This document shows positions 8,337 through 18,869 of a stretch of DNA of 52,418 bases, piece by piece. Positions within the stretch are counted from its first letter, which is position 1. Each line of letters opens with the position of its first letter. The position numbers and the translations under genes were made by a program. The stretch is from an uncultured Acidobacteriaceae bacterium (GTDB lineage Bacteria > Acidobacteriota > Terriglobia > Terriglobales > Acidobacteriaceae), in NCBI GenBank assembly GCA_903828675.1, contig CAIKND010000114.1:1-52418 (forward strand), written 5' to 3'. The notes beneath the pieces are model-generated. The model was not told the origin of the DNA and ran no database searches. It saw nothing but the letters and a program-made list of their open reading frames with translations.

Positions 8337-9077
8337 TCACCGCAACTCCGCCAACTGCGCTCTCAGCTTCTTCGTCGCCCGGAACAGCGTATTCTTGGCG
8401 GTCTCTTCCGTCGTGTGAAGCATCTCCCCGATCGTGCGCAGCCGCAACCCTTGGTAGTGCTTCAACTCAAAAACCATCCGTTCCCGCGGCGTCAGTTTCA
8501 CCAGCGCCGCCTGAATCCGCTCCCCCAGCATCTTGCGTTCAAGTTCCTTCCCGGGGTTTGAAAACGAGCGGTTATCTGAAACCGAAGCCAGTACGTCGAT
8601 TTCGTCCCCGGAGTGGTCCAGAACCACCGCCCGATCCTCGCGCCGCGTCTTCTTGCGCCGCAACTGATCCAGGCAGAGGTTGGTCACAATCCGGTAAATC
8701 CATGTATAAAACGAGCACTCGAAACGGAAATTCCCGATATACCGGTAGGCCTTCAAAAAAGCCTCCTGGTAAATATCCTCCGCATCGTGCTCGCTGCCGG
8801 TTAGGTGCAGCGCCAGGCGCAATACCTGATGCTCATACTGCCGCACCAGCGTGTCAAACGCCACCCGCGAACCCGCTTGTGCTTCGCGGATTAGCTCCAT
8901 CTCCTCGGCGCGGGCCTGCAAGCGTTCCAGGTCCTTGCTTGCCCCGTCCCGCCCCGCTCCGCCCATTGCTCTCGTTGCAGCCATGCCTGCTGAGGATTGT
9001 ACCCTCCGCCCTGGCCAAGCCAAAGCCGCAGGCACTCCAACCGGAGAAACTGGGTAGCTCATTGCATCTGTTGCCAT
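8337..9077 (-). CDS. ECF-family RNA polymerase sigma factor
   Basis: The 246-aa product has sigma region 2 (about residues 75-150: DAEDIYQEAFLKAYRYIGNF and YTWIYRIVTNLCLDQLRRKK) and region 4 (about 190-245: LTPRERMVFELKHYQGLRL, then the helix-turn-helix around IGEMLHTTEETAKNTLFRA). It lacks regions 1 and 3, as expected for ECF (sigma-E type) factors. The ATG at 9077 has GGAG 5 bases upstream and yields an extra N-terminal tail of about 50 residues rich in Gly/Ala/Pro; an internal Met around residue 32 is an alternative. The downstream gene encodes its likely membrane anti-sigma factor. It is divergent from the RNase HI gene. Targets are unknown. Confidence 0.93.
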   Translation of the reverse strand: MATDAMSYPVSPVGVPAALAWPGRRVQSSAGMAATRAMGGAGRDGASKDLERLQARAEEMELIREAQAGSRVAFDTLVRQYEHQVLRLALHLTGSEHDAEDIYQEAFLKAYRYIGNFRFECSFYTWIYRIVTNLCLDQLRRKKTRREDRAVVLDHSGDEIDVLASVSDNRSFSNPGKELERKMLGERIQAALVKLTPRERMVFELKHYQGLRLRTIGEMLHTTEETAKNTLFRATKKLRAQLAELR

Positions 9078-9232
9078 CGCATCTCCGCTCCGCGGGAAAA
9101 GAGAGTGTCCGTGTCAAAGTAGACGCGGAATTGCAGCTTTGGTAATCCAGAATCCCGTTGCCGGCCGCATTTACCGGCAGGCGGCCACCGGCAAACCCGC
9201 CAGGCTGGCCGCTCAGCTTAAACTGGAAGACG

Positions 9233-9898
9233 ATGAATGGAAATCTGTTTGAAGATCCCGCGTCCTCCGCCGCCAGCGACTTGTTTATCGCTCACTGCGA
9301 CGGAGGCTCTCGAGGTAACCCCGGCCCTTCCGGCTACGGTGCCGTCGTTGAAGACTCCAAGGGCCGCGTCGTGGCCGAATTAAGCGAGTTTCTCGGCATC
9401 CAGACAAATAACTACGCCGAGTACAGCGGACTCCTGGGCGTCCTCAAATGGGCCGTCGAACACAACGTCAAACGCCTGCGCGTTGTCTCCGACTCCGAAC
9501 TGATGGTCAAGCAGATGCAGGGCAAGTACAAGGTAGCCAGCCCCATCCTGCGCCCACTGTTTGAGGAAGCCCGCCGCCTCTCGCGCGGCATCGCCGCTTT
9601 CGAGATGCGCCACACCCTCCGCGGCGGTAACAAGGAAGCGGACCGCCTCGCCAACGAAGCCATGGACAAAGGGATGGGAAAATCCGCGATTCCGCAGGTA
9701 GGCAAGCCAGGGGACTACGATTCGCCACGGCAGGAGGCAAACCGGCAGTCGAGTCAGTCGGCGGCGAGTCGGCCTCTGCCAACTCCCACCCCCAAACCCA
9801 CGCGCCAAATCCTCGAAGGCTATGTAAAGAACGGCGTAGTTCACCTGTTGGAAGGCGAACTCCCCGACGGCATCTTCGTAAAAGTCATCCGTGAATAG
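9233..9898 (+). CDS. RNase HI-like ribonuclease with C-terminal extension
   Basis: Ribonuclease HI cleaves RNA in RNA-DNA hybrids in the cytoplasm. The 221-aa product keeps the acidic catalytic set: Asp23 (HCDGGSRGNPG), Glu63 (NNYAEY), Asp87 (VSDSEL) and Asp137 (NKEADRLANEA), with His127 near the last. The ATG at 9233 has GGAAG just upstream and starts ahead of the conserved domain; an earlier in-frame start would add 25 Pro-rich residues. Residues 1-150 are the RNase H domain. A Ser/Gln/Pro-rich linker follows, then a small final module (ILEGYVKNGVVHLLEGELPD) that resembles the short beta-hairpin domain of DUF104/AF2212-type antitoxins. That second assignment is from pattern only. Confidence 0.9.
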   Translation: MNGNLFEDPASSAASDLFIAHCDGGSRGNPGPSGYGAVVEDSKGRVVAELSEFLGIQTNNYAEYSGLLGVLKWAVEHNVKRLRVVSDSELMVKQMQGKYKVASPILRPLFEEARRLSRGIAAFEMRHTLRGGNKEADRLANEAMDKGMGKSAIPQVGKPGDYDSPRQEANRQSSQSAASRPLPTPTPKPTRQILEGYVKNGVVHLLEGELPDGIFVKVIRE

Positions 9899-9947
9899 CC
9901 AATAATCGAGCTTTTTAGATCCGGAAACTAAATTAAATACTGCTCGG

Positions 9948-10001
9948 GTGCCCCATCTATTCGCCTTCTTACTGGCGAATGGGTGGGACAGCCCAACACT
10001 C
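9948..10001 (+). repeat. Palindromic repeat family A, copy 3
   Basis: GTGCCCCATCTATTCGCC, loop TTCTTACT, GGCGAATGGGTGGGACAGC, then CCAACACTCAAC. The stem ATTCGCC/GGCGAAT is perfect. It lies between the convergent RNase HI and zwf genes. GATCCGG at about 9919 resembles the outer arm seen in the longer copies. A TTCCCTA-type pyrimidine tract follows at about 10018-10038. Confidence 0.88.
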
Positions 10002-10042
10002 AACCTCGCGCTCTTCTGTTCCCTACTCCCTATTCCCTGCTT

Positions 10043-11605
<1,563 letters not shown>

Positions 11606-11643
11606 CTTCTGCCTCGCCTCCCGCGCTCTTCAAGCGCCGCCAC

Positions 11644-11833
11644 TATTGATCCGGCCCACAAATACTGCAGTTCCGTGCCCCATCCATTCGCCTTTTTTCA
11701 GGCGAATGGGTGGGATAGCTCAACACTCATTAGGGGCCGGAGCACTAACACTGCGGGTGCCCCAGGTCCGGGGTCCCCGCGGATAGGTCTTCGTCCGTGG
11801 GGTGGAGGTCTCGCTTCTGAGACCTGGGAATCC
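11644..11833 (+). repeat. Composite repeat: family A copy 4 with outer arm, joined to a family A2 (GTGCCCCAGGTC) element
   Basis: A left outer arm TATTGATCCGGCCC (11644-11657) precedes GTGCCCCATCCATTCGCC at 11675, loop TTTTTTCA, GGCGAATGGGTGGGATAGC, CAACACTCATT and a partial right arm GGGGCCGG. About 20 bases later a second element runs from 11756: GTGCCCCAGGTCC, a middle part containing CGCGGATAGGTCTTCGTCC, and GAGACCTGGGAATCCACC. The same outer arm occurs at 48134. It fills the zwf/HAD gap. Confidence 0.85.
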
Positions 11834-11848
11834 ACCACTGCCCTCCGG

Positions 11849-12460
11849 CTAAAAAACCTCCAACGACTCCAACTCCCTCCGCAACCCGTCCTCGCCCTCA
11901 AACAAAATCGCCCGCATCCCCGCTCTATGCGCGCTAGCTGTATTCTCTTCCCGGTCGTCGATAAACAGGATTCGCTCCGGGGGGCTTCCCAGAATATCCA
12001 GCGCCCGTTGAAATATCGCCATATCCGGTTTCCGCAGTCCCAGGTAGCACGAACTCAGCGCCACTTTCAGATACTTGTGCAAGCCAAAAGTCTCAAAGCG
12101 ATATTCATTCGTCTCGCGTGCCTCGTTATTCAGCGCACCCAGCAGGCACTTGTTCGATGCGGAAAGTTCCTTCAGGATTCCCAGCGCGCCATTCTTAAGC
12201 GGCAGCGATTGGTTACAGATGGCGTCGATCAATTGTTCGTGGGAAAATGCGCGCGGCTCATAGAAAACAGTCGCATCCAGGTAGGCCCGCATGGAAATCG
12301 CTCCCGCCTCCCATGCCCGGTAAGGCTCCGGGTGACGCGCCTCAAAGGCGGCACGGTCCATACCAAATCGGTCCAGCACCACCGCGCGTTCACGGTGGTC
12401 CCAGCCGTTGGTCAGCAACACTCCGCCCACATCAAAGAGGATCACGTCGAAGGGGAACAT
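11849..12460 (-). CDS. HAD-superfamily phosphatase-like hydrolase
   Basis: The 203-aa product from the Met at 12460 has HAD subfamily IA motifs: motif I FDVGGVLLTN, motif II region LLGALNNE, and motif IV FIDDREENTASAHRAGM. An upstream in-frame start would add 17 residues not typical of the family; AGAGG precedes the chosen ATG. The motif I second acidic residue is Gly (D-V-G rather than DxD), as in YihX-type glucose-1-phosphatases, so sugar-phosphate dephosphorylation is a reasonable but unproven guess. Its position between rpiB and zwf in a carbohydrate block supports a metabolic housekeeping role. Confidence 0.85.
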   Translation of the reverse strand: MFPFDVILFDVGGVLLTNGWDHRERAVVLDRFGMDRAAFEARHPEPYRAWEAGAISMRAYLDATVFYEPRAFSHEQLIDAICNQSLPLKNGALGILKELSASNKCLLGALNNEARETNEYRFETFGLHKYLKVALSSCYLGLRKPDMAIFQRALDILGSPPERILFIDDREENTASAHRAGMRAILFEGEDGLRRELESLEVF

Positions 12461-12565
12461 CGGCGCCTCTTGTGCGCGCTTTCGCGCTTGAAGATTCGTT
12501 GAGAGTAGCAAGTTATGGCGCGGAATCGACCTCCTGCACCAGCCGCGATCAGATCACCATGCGCT

Positions 12566-13045
12566 CTACGCCGGGTTAGCCGAGCCGTCTCCGCACATAT
12601 ACTTTGCTTCGATCGCCTGAACCTTCTTGAACCGCCGAACAAAACGCTCTTCGTTCGCGATAAAACTGGCGCCCACATACGCATGGGCAACTTCGAACGC
12701 CAGCGACGTCCCGATAATCCGCGCCCCCAGAACCAGCACATTCATGTCGTCGTGTTCCACGCCCTGGTGCGCCGAGTAGGTGTCGTGGCAAATCCCGGCG
12801 CGAATCCCTGGAATCTTGTTGGCCGCAACGCACACGCCCACTCCCGACCCGCAAATCAGAATCCCGCGCTCTGCATCGCCCCGTTTCAACGCTTCACCCA
12901 CCCGCACGGCAAAGTCGGGATAATCCGATGGCTCCGTGTTGTAAGCGCCCAGGTCCACAACCTCGTGCCCCGCTTGGGTCAGGGATGCGCGAACTTCCTC
13001 TTTTAAAGGAAATCCCGCATGGTCCGAACTGATTACCAACTTCAA
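12566..13045 (-). CDS. rpiB: Ribose 5-phosphate isomerase B
   Basis: RpiB interconverts ribose 5-phosphate and ribulose 5-phosphate in the non-oxidative pentose phosphate pathway. The 159-aa product starts at a TTG (13045) with GGAG 6 bases upstream, giving MKLVISSDHAGFPLKEEV, the canonical RpiB N-terminus. The frame stays open further upstream, but that part is translated palindrome and is rejected. Conserved segments are DYPDFAVRVGEAL, GILICGSGVGVCVAANK (with the catalytic Cys) and NVLVLGARIIG. It is adjacent to transketolase and near zwf on the same strand. A perfect 19-bp palindrome separates it from tkt. Confidence 0.95.
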   Translation of the reverse strand: MKLVISSDHAGFPLKEEVRASLTQAGHEVVDLGAYNTEPSDYPDFAVRVGEALKRGDAERGILICGSGVGVCVAANKIPGIRAGICHDTYSAHQGVEHDDMNVLVLGARIIGTSLAFEVAHAYVGASFIANEERFVRRFKKVQAIEAKYMCGDGSANPA

Positions 13046-13111
13046 AATGAACTCCTTAAAATTGTGGGGCAGAGGCCAGCCAGAAAGACCCCGGATCTTG
13101 AGATTGCGTCC

Positions 13112-13157
13112 CGTGCCCCATCCTTGCGCCTTCTTTTTGGCGCAAGGATGGGGCACG
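13112..13157. repeat. Perfect 19-bp palindrome, family A copy 5
   Basis: CGTGCCCCATCCTTGCGCC (13112-13130), loop TTCTTTTT, then the exact complement (13139-13157). It is the only family copy that is fully symmetric. It lies between tkt and rpiB, downstream of tkt in the direction of transcription, so it can form a strong hairpin in the mRNA and act as a terminator or mRNA 3'-end stabiliser. Confidence 0.9.
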
Positions 13158-13210
13158 AATGAATTCCAAGAGGCTGCAATCTCCTGCTCTCTGACCCTTG
13201 ATCTCTGCTT

Positions 13211-15208
13211 TTACTTCACCAGCTTCTTTGCCCGGGCCGCCACGTTCTCTGCGCTAAAGCCCAGTTCCTTCATCACAACCGGTCCCGGCGCTGACGCTCC
13301 AAACCTGTCCAGCCCGATCACGTCGCCGTCCAGCCCCGCATACTTCCACCAGCCCAGCGTTGCCCCGGCTTCAACTGCCAGCCTCGGCACGCCCGCCGGC
13401 AGCACGCTCGCCTTGTACGTTGCCGTCTGTTCTTCAAAGATCTTCCAGCTTGGGAAACTCACGACCCGCGCCCGGATTCCCTCGGCTGCCAGCAGCTTCG
13501 CTGCGTCCACCGCGGGCCAAAGCTCTGACCCCGTGCCCATCAGCACTACCTGCGGATCGGCTGCGTCTTCCAGTACGTACGCGCCCTTGCTCACGCCCGC
13601 ATACACATCGTGGGTAGCCGGATCGATCACCGGCAAATCCTGCCGGCTCAGTGCAAAGAAGCACGGCCCCTTGCGTTCCAGCGCCAGCCGCCATGCCGCC
13701 GCCGTTTCGTTCGCATCTGCCGGACGAAAATCGGTCATGTTCGGAACCGCGCGCAGCGCCATCAGGTGCTCAATCGGTTCATGTGTCGGTCCGTCTTCGC
13801 CCACGCCGATCGAGTCATGCGTAAACACAAACAGAGAGTGGACCTCCATCAGAGCCGCCAGCCGCAGTGCCGGCTTTGCGTAGTCTGAGAACACAAAGAA
13901 CGTTGACCCGAATGGAATCAGTCCTCCGTGCGCCGCTATTCCGTTCACCGCCGCGCACATCCCCAGCTCGCGCACGCCAAAGAACACGTTCCGCCCCGCC
14001 GGGTCCAGGTGGAAATTCGCGCCCGGCTTGAAAATCGTCTTGGTTGAAGCGGTCAAATCGGCGGCGCCGCCAAACAGCTCCGGCACCACCTCAGCCACCG
14101 CGTTCATAATCGCGCCGCCGGCATTGCGCGTTGCCACGCCCTTGCCCGGCGCATAGCTCGGAATCGCCTTCTCCCAGCCCGCCTTTAGCTCGCCCTTCTG
14201 GGTCCGCTCAAACTCGGCAGCCAACTCCGGGAACGCCGCAGCGTAGCTCGCAAACAGCTTCTGCCATTCAGCTTCCCGCCCCGCGCCGCGTGCCTTTGCC
14301 TGCCGCCAGTTGGCTAGCGCGTCTTCGGGAAGGTAAAAGCTCTGGTCCTCCGGGAATCCGAAGAACTTCTTCGTCAATGCCGTGTCCGCAGCGCCCAGCG
14401 GCTCGCCGTGCGACTTGTTGCTCCCGGCCTTGGGACTGCCGTAGCCAATCACCGTCCGCACCGCAATCAGCGACGGCTTGCCCGTCTCGGACTTGGCCGC
14501 CTCAATCGCCGCTTCAATCCCTGCGATATCGTTGCCGTCCGCCACCTTCTGCACGTGCCAGTGATAGGCTTCGAAACGCTGATACACATTCTCCGTAAAG
14601 CTCAGTTCCGTCGGCCCATCCAGAGAAATCAGGTTGTCGTCGTACAGAACAATCAGCTTGCCCAGACCCAGCGTTCCCGCCAGCGATGCGGCTTCATGCG
14701 AAAGCCCTTCCATCATGTCGCCATCGCCGGCCAGCGCGTAGGTGAAGTGGTTCACCACCTCAAAGCCAGGCCGGTTATAGGTCGCCGCAAGATGCTTCTC
14801 GGCCACCGCCATGCCAACGGCCATCGCAAACCCCTGACCCAGCGGCCCAGTCGTCGCTTCCACTCCGTCCAGAACGCCAAACTCCGGATGTCCCGGCGTG
14901 CGCGAACCCCACTGCCTGAAGCTCTTCAGGTCGTCCATCGTCACGTCGTAGCCGGTCAGAAACAGCGACGAATAAAGCAGCGCGGAGGCGTGACCGTTCG
15001 ACAGCACAAAGCGATCCCGGTCAGCCCACCTGGCGTGTGCCGGATTGTGCTTCATCAGCTTGTGATACAGAACGTAGGCTATCGGCGCGCAGCCAATGGG
15101 AGCGCCCGGATGGCCGCTCTTGGCCTTTTCCACCGTATCTACGGCGAGCAGCCGTAGCGTGTCAATGGACAATTTATCGAGGGGAGTTTCTGTGAGGCTT
15201 GAAGTCAT
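13211..15208 (-). CDS. tkt: Transketolase
   Basis: Transketolase moves two-carbon ketol units between sugar phosphates using thiamine diphosphate and links glycolysis to the pentose phosphate pathway. The 665-aa length is typical. Visible motifs are [14 protein letters not shown] near the N-terminus, the ThDP/Mg site [18 protein letters not shown] ending in DDNLISLDG, the pyrimidine-binding region starting [19 protein letters not shown], and the C-terminal [17 protein letters not shown]. The ATG at 15208 has only a weak ribosome binding site. The GH15 gene ends 58 bases upstream on the same strand, so co-transcription is likely. Confidence 0.97.
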   Translation of the reverse strand: MTSSLTETPLDKLSIDTLRLLAVDTVEKAKSGHPGAPIGCAPIAYVLYHKLMKHNPAHARWADRDRFVLSNGHASALLYSSLFLTGYDVTMDDLKSFRQWGSRTPGHPEFGVLDGVEATTGPLGQGFAMAVGMAVAEKHLAATYNRPGFEVVNHFTYALAGDGDMMEGLSHEAASLAGTLGLGKLIVLYDDNLISLDGPTELSFTENVYQRFEAYHWHVQKVADGNDIAGIEAAIEAAKSETGKPSLIAVRTVIGYGSPKAGSNKSHGEPLGAADTALTKKFFGFPEDQSFYLPEDALANWRQAKARGAGREAEWQKLFASYAAAFPELAAEFERTQKGELKAGWEKAIPSYAPGKGVATRNAGGAIMNAVAEVVPELFGGAADLTASTKTIFKPGANFHLDPAGRNVFFGVRELGMCAAVNGIAAHGGLIPFGSTFFVFSDYAKPALRLAALMEVHSLFVFTHDSIGVGEDGPTHEPIEHLMALRAVPNMTDFRPADANETAAAWRLALERKGPCFFALSRQDLPVIDPATHDVYAGVSKGAYVLEDAADPQVVLMGTGSELWPAVDAAKLLAAEGIRARVVSFPSWKIFEEQTATYKASVLPAGVPRLAVEAGATLGWWKYAGLDGDVIGLDRFGASAPGPVVMKELGFSAENVAARAKKLVK

Positions 15209-15266
15209 ATGGGATTAGCTTGAAGCTTGTCCTTTCATCGAAGTGCGGAATGCACCCTGAATCTGC

Positions 15267-17690
15267 TTATGCGGCATTAACCTTGACTACAACATTGTAT
15301 CCAAGCCAGGCGTCCTGTTCCGGCCAATGCAGCGTCCATTCCACTTCGTAGGTCCCAATTCCGGGCGTAAATTCGGCGCTAAACCCCGCGCTGCCCAGGT
15401 TCCGGCTTGTCGCCGTGTGCTTCGTCGCCCAGCCGTCTTCCGTCCAAACCACATCAAAATGCCCCTCGTCCAAAATCCGCAGCGTGCTGCCTGCCGCCAT
15501 TTTTTGTATGGGCCGGCGCTTGCTGTAAATTTCTACATCCCGGCGCACCTTCTTCCGCCCCTCCGGCTCGCAATACCGCTCGTATACCGGGTCGATCCGG
15601 TCAAACACCTTGCCGTCCGTGGCCGAGCGCAGCAGCTTCAGATACTCCGCATGGGCCCACACCAGCGGTACAGCCGACCCCGCCGGCTTCCCCAGCCGCA
15701 GGCTTGAATCAGGCCTGTCCGCCTCGTCCCACACCTGCTCCGGCAACATCTGTCCGCAGGTTGCGAATCGCTCGTACGTCGCGATCAGCGCGCTTACATC
15801 CCTGCCTGCCGCCAGTTCGTAGTGTGCCCGCTCGCCGGTCAGCAGCGGCCACACCCGTCCCTGGCCCCAACCCTGGAAATCGCCGCCGTCCGGCCTTTGC
15901 CCGTAGCCGTCCCAGTTGTAGCGCAGCCACCCCGGCCCCTGCGGCAACTCCCGCTTCAGCACCCCGTCCACCACCTTCAGCGAGTCCACAATCAGTGGAT
16001 CAACGGCCCGCCGTACCCCATACCGCACAAGTTCCAGAAACCCCGCGTCCACAATCTCCCGCGCCTCGAATCCAAACCTCGTGCCCGGCGGCCGGTTGTT
16101 CAGCCGGATCATCTCCGTTCCGCAGCTCTCGCACGCATACGCTTCGCCCTTCTCCGGCGGCCGGATGCGCATGTAGTGCCGCTTGATCTCCGGCAGCAGC
16201 ACCCCATCGTTGGTCACCGTCCAGTCTTCCAGGTGCTTTTCGATCCAGTCGGCAAACTCCTCCAGAAACACCGCCAGTTCCGCCGAATCGTGCGCCCGCA
16301 TCATCTCCGCCGCGCCAATCAGCCCTGCAATCACCGCCGCCAGCGTCGATGGTGAGTAGCCGGCGATCTCCTCCCACCGTTCCTGGTGCGTCAGCGGCGC
16401 GTGCCGCACCAGAAATCCCACTGCCCGTTCCACAAACTCGAAAATCTCCATCCCGCCCAGCCCGTCGGCCTTCCACAGCCGCCACGCCAGCATAAGAGGA
16501 AACGCCACTTCGTCCAATTGCACCCCGCTCCAGTAGGGAGTGCCGTCAATCCAGAAATTCTGTGCGAATCCTCCGTCAGGCTGCTGTGTGCAGGCCAGGT
16601 ACACCAGCGCCCGCCGCGCCGTTTCCACCCGCCCGCAGGCCAGCAAGGCGGTCGCCGTTTGCACCATGTCCCGCGTCCAAACCAGGTGGTAGCCGCCCAG
16701 GTCCTCGTCGCTCTTCACCTGCCCCCACGGAATCGAAAGCGACGCAACAAACGCTCCCGAATACGTCTTGTCCTCATGCGCCAGCAGCACGTTGTGGCTG
16801 GTCCGCATCAGCTTGCCCCCGTCGCCGGACTTGGCTGCCAACCCCCGCGGGTGCGCCGCCCTCCGCCACTGTCCAATAAACCGGCTGCGCAGATCCTCAA
16901 ACGGCGTTGCCAGCGAGCTCACCGTCTTCTGTGCCGCCGTGTGATGCCCTGCGCCGATCCCGATCGCCAGCGTGAACTCCATTCCGCCCTTCAGGTCGAG
17001 CTCCCCCAACACCGCGACATTCCCGTCTGTGGCCGACCCGAACTCCCAATCCATGCGGAAGTTCTCCATCACGTCCCGCCAGCCGTCGCTCGCCCCCACA
17101 AATCCGCAACTTACCCTCGAAAACCCGCAGCTTGCCGCCATCGCCAGCGACCAGTCACCCTTCCACGCCAGCAAAACCTTCCTCCCGGCTAGGTCCAGCG
17201 CCCGCGCCGAGTTGCTTGCCCCGCCGTCGTCCAAATGTGGAGCCAATAGCGCATACACTTTCAGCCGAGGCAGCAGGTCTTCATGCCCCTCCAGCCGCAC
17301 TCGCGTCAAAACCACCGAGTGGTGAGGGTCGCAGATAATCTCCTTGGTCAGCCGGTATCGGCCCTGCGGATCGCGGTTCACATACCGCACCCCCATCGCC
17401 TCTGAGTCGATGTACTCGAACGTGGACTCCAGGTCCCGCTTCTCCTCGTGGGCAAATGTCTCCCCGTCCGTGATCAGAAACTCCATGTCGCGCACCTGCG
17501 CACGGTCGATGGTCGGGTGGTATATCTCGTTCAGAATTCCGTGCGAGACTGTAAACCACACCCGGCTCGATGCCGAGTAGGCCGTCCCCACCGCATCCTT
17601 CACACTCGAGGTCCAGCGAGGCTCCAGGCCAGGCGCGCCAAACGCCTCTCCCTGCTGCGCAAGCCACATATACATGGGCTGATCGCTCAT
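15267..17690 (-). CDS. Glucan 1,4-alpha-glucosidase-like enzyme (GH15)
   Basis: The 807-aa product resembles bacterial glucoamylases/glucodextranases of family GH15, which release glucose from non-reducing ends of alpha-glucans. The N-terminal beta-domain (about residues 15-280: SSRVWFTVSHGILNEIYHPT) is followed by an (alpha/alpha)6 catalytic domain with GGYHLVWTRDMVQTATALLA, LDEVAFPLMLAWRLWKADG and LPEQVWDEADRP, and a late LGKPAGSAVPLVWAHAEYLK. No signal peptide is visible (MSDQPMYMWLAQQGEAFG), so it probably acts on cytoplasmic glucans such as glycogen or maltodextrin. It heads the set tkt, rpiB, HAD, zwf, consistent with feeding glucose to central metabolism. The exact linkage preference cannot be told. 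Confidence 0.92.
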   Translation of the reverse strand: MSDQPMYMWLAQQGEAFGAPGLEPRWTSSVKDAVGTAYSASSRVWFTVSHGILNEIYHPTIDRAQVRDMEFLITDGETFAHEEKRDLESTFEYIDSEAMGVRYVNRDPQGRYRLTKEIICDPHHSVVLTRVRLEGHEDLLPRLKVYALLAPHLDDGGASNSARALDLAGRKVLLAWKGDWSLAMAASCGFSRVSCGFVGASDGWRDVMENFRMDWEFGSATDGNVAVLGELDLKGGMEFTLAIGIGAGHHTAAQKTVSSLATPFEDLRSRFIGQWRRAAHPRGLAAKSGDGGKLMRTSHNVLLAHEDKTYSGAFVASLSIPWGQVKSDEDLGGYHLVWTRDMVQTATALLACGRVETARRALVYLACTQQPDGGFAQNFWIDGTPYWSGVQLDEVAFPLMLAWRLWKADGLGGMEIFEFVERAVGFLVRHAPLTHQERWEEIAGYSPSTLAAVIAGLIGAAEMMRAHDSAELAVFLEEFADWIEKHLEDWTVTNDGVLLPEIKRHYMRIRPPEKGEAYACESCGTEMIRLNNRPPGTRFGFEAREIVDAGFLELVRYGVRRAVDPLIVDSLKVVDGVLKRELPQGPGWLRYNWDGYGQRPDGGDFQGWGQGRVWPLLTGERAHYELAAGRDVSALIATYERFATCGQMLPEQVWDEADRPDSSLRLGKPAGSAVPLVWAHAEYLKLLRSATDGKVFDRIDPVYERYCEPEGRKKVRRDVEIYSKRRPIQKMAAGSTLRILDEGHFDVVWTEDGWATKHTATSRNLGSAGFSAEFTPGIGTYEVEWTLHWPEQDAWLGYNVVVKVNAA

Positions 17691-18111
17691 CGTCTTTCAC
17701 CGCTTTTCTTTGAGGGGTCTTGGCAGAGAAGCGTCGATTCTAAAATCAACGCCGGCAGTCCCGCGGGAATCCCGCCACCGCCCCCTCTATCGATGTCACA
17801 GGACAACCAAAGGTTTCCCCCGCCCCGCCTATTCCCCAATACCTGCCATTTCCAGGGAGCTTCCGTCCTTCAACATCGGGCATGGGAAAGCATAAATCCC
17901 CAACTCGGCGATTTGCCATTCCCTATTCCCTATTCCCCGTTGGCTGTCTTTTGCACCCTAACCGCCTTCTCCAGCATCCATGTAGATGAAGGCCCCGCTG
18001 CCGCGTGTCGCGTGCGTAAAGCAGAATTTTTGGCCCCCCACGCCTTGTTTGCTGTCGCTCAGCGCAGGGTCTAACCCTCAAAGCACAATACGAACCGAGG
18101 AGATTTCCCCT
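17691..18111. other. Divergent intergenic region, 421 bases
   Basis: This region separates the divergent GH15 and superoxide dismutase genes and should hold both promoters. I see no gene in it. Visible structure: a small inverted repeat CCCGCGGGAATCCCGCC-like segment near 17760-17775, and two tandem TTCCCTA-type heptamers (17923-17937), a motif that recurs at 10018 and 25957. No clear -35/-10 pair stands out. Confidence 0.5.
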
Positions 18112-18735
18112 ATGGCTTATGAACTCGCACCGCTGCCCTATGACTACGCCGCTCTCGAACCTTTCATCGATACCGAAACGATGAAGATCCACCACGGCAA
18201 GCATCACCAGGCCTACGTCAACAACCTCAATGCCGCTCTGGCCAACTATCCTGAACTCGCCGCCAAGTCCGTTGATGATCTGGTCCGTGATCTGGCGCAG
18301 GTCCCCGAAGAGATCAAGGGTGCGGTCCGGAATAACGGCGGCGGTCACGCCAACCACACCGCCTTCTGGAAGCTCATGGGCCCCGTCAGCGCCCCCGGCA
18401 TCGGCGGCCACCCTTCCGGCGCCATCGCCTCGCAGATCTCAGCCGATTTCGGCGACTTCGACGCCTTCAAAAAGACCTTCAATGAAACCACCGCCAAGCA
18501 GTTCGGCTCCGGCTGGGGCTGGCTGGTCTTCACCGGCGGCAAGCTCAAGGTCATCTCCACGCCCAATCAGGAGTCACCCCTCACCCAGGGCCTCTATCCC
18601 ATCCTCTTCAACGATGTCTGGGAACACGCCTACTACCTCAAGTACCAGAACCGCCGCCCCGACTATCTCGTCGCCTGGTGGAACGTCATCAATTGGGCAG
18701 AAGTCAACCGCCGCTTCGCCATCGCCAAGGGCTAG
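18112..18735 (+). CDS. sodA: Superoxide dismutase, Mn-type (Fe/Mn family)
   Basis: This enzyme converts superoxide to hydrogen peroxide and oxygen. The 207-aa product has the metal ligands in [31 protein letters not shown] and the C-terminal [14 protein letters not shown]. Gly in GGHANH and Gln in TPNQESPL are the residues usual in manganese rather than iron enzymes, though cambialistic use is possible. The ATG at 18112 has GAGGAGA about 8 bases upstream and gives the normal N-terminus [17 protein letters not shown]; an open upstream extension is rejected. No signal peptide, so it is cytoplasmic. Confidence 0.96.
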   Translation: MAYELAPLPYDYAALEPFIDTETMKIHHGKHHQAYVNNLNAALANYPELAAKSVDDLVRDLAQVPEEIKGAVRNNGGGHANHTAFWKLMGPVSAPGIGGHPSGAIASQISADFGDFDAFKKTFNETTAKQFGSGWGWLVFTGGKLKVISTPNQESPLTQGLYPILFNDVWEHAYYLKYQNRRPDYLVAWWNVINWAEVNRRFAIAKG

Positions 18736-18766
18736 ACAGCCCGCGGTTCTTGGCCCAAAAGCCCCC

Positions 18767-18822
18767 GTGCCCCATCCATTTCCGCGTTTTTTGCGGGAAT
18801 GGGTGGGAAAGCATCCACCAAT
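18767..18822 (+). repeat. Palindromic repeat family A, copy 6
   Basis: GTGCCCCATCCATTTCCGCG, loop, TTGCGGGAATGGGTGGGAAAGC. It lies 31 bases after the sod stop and before the S9 peptidase gene. The stem CATTTCCGC/GCGGGAATG contains a mismatch. Confidence 0.85.
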
Positions 18823-18869
18823 CCGCCTCTTTCCCCATCCCCCATTCCCCCTCCTGTTAGCATTTCCCT

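Noticed and set aside
13046..13156. Longer N-terminus for RpiB beginning MPHPCAKKKAQGWG
   Set aside because: Those residues are translated palindrome; the TTG at 13045 has a ribosome binding site and gives the family's normal start.
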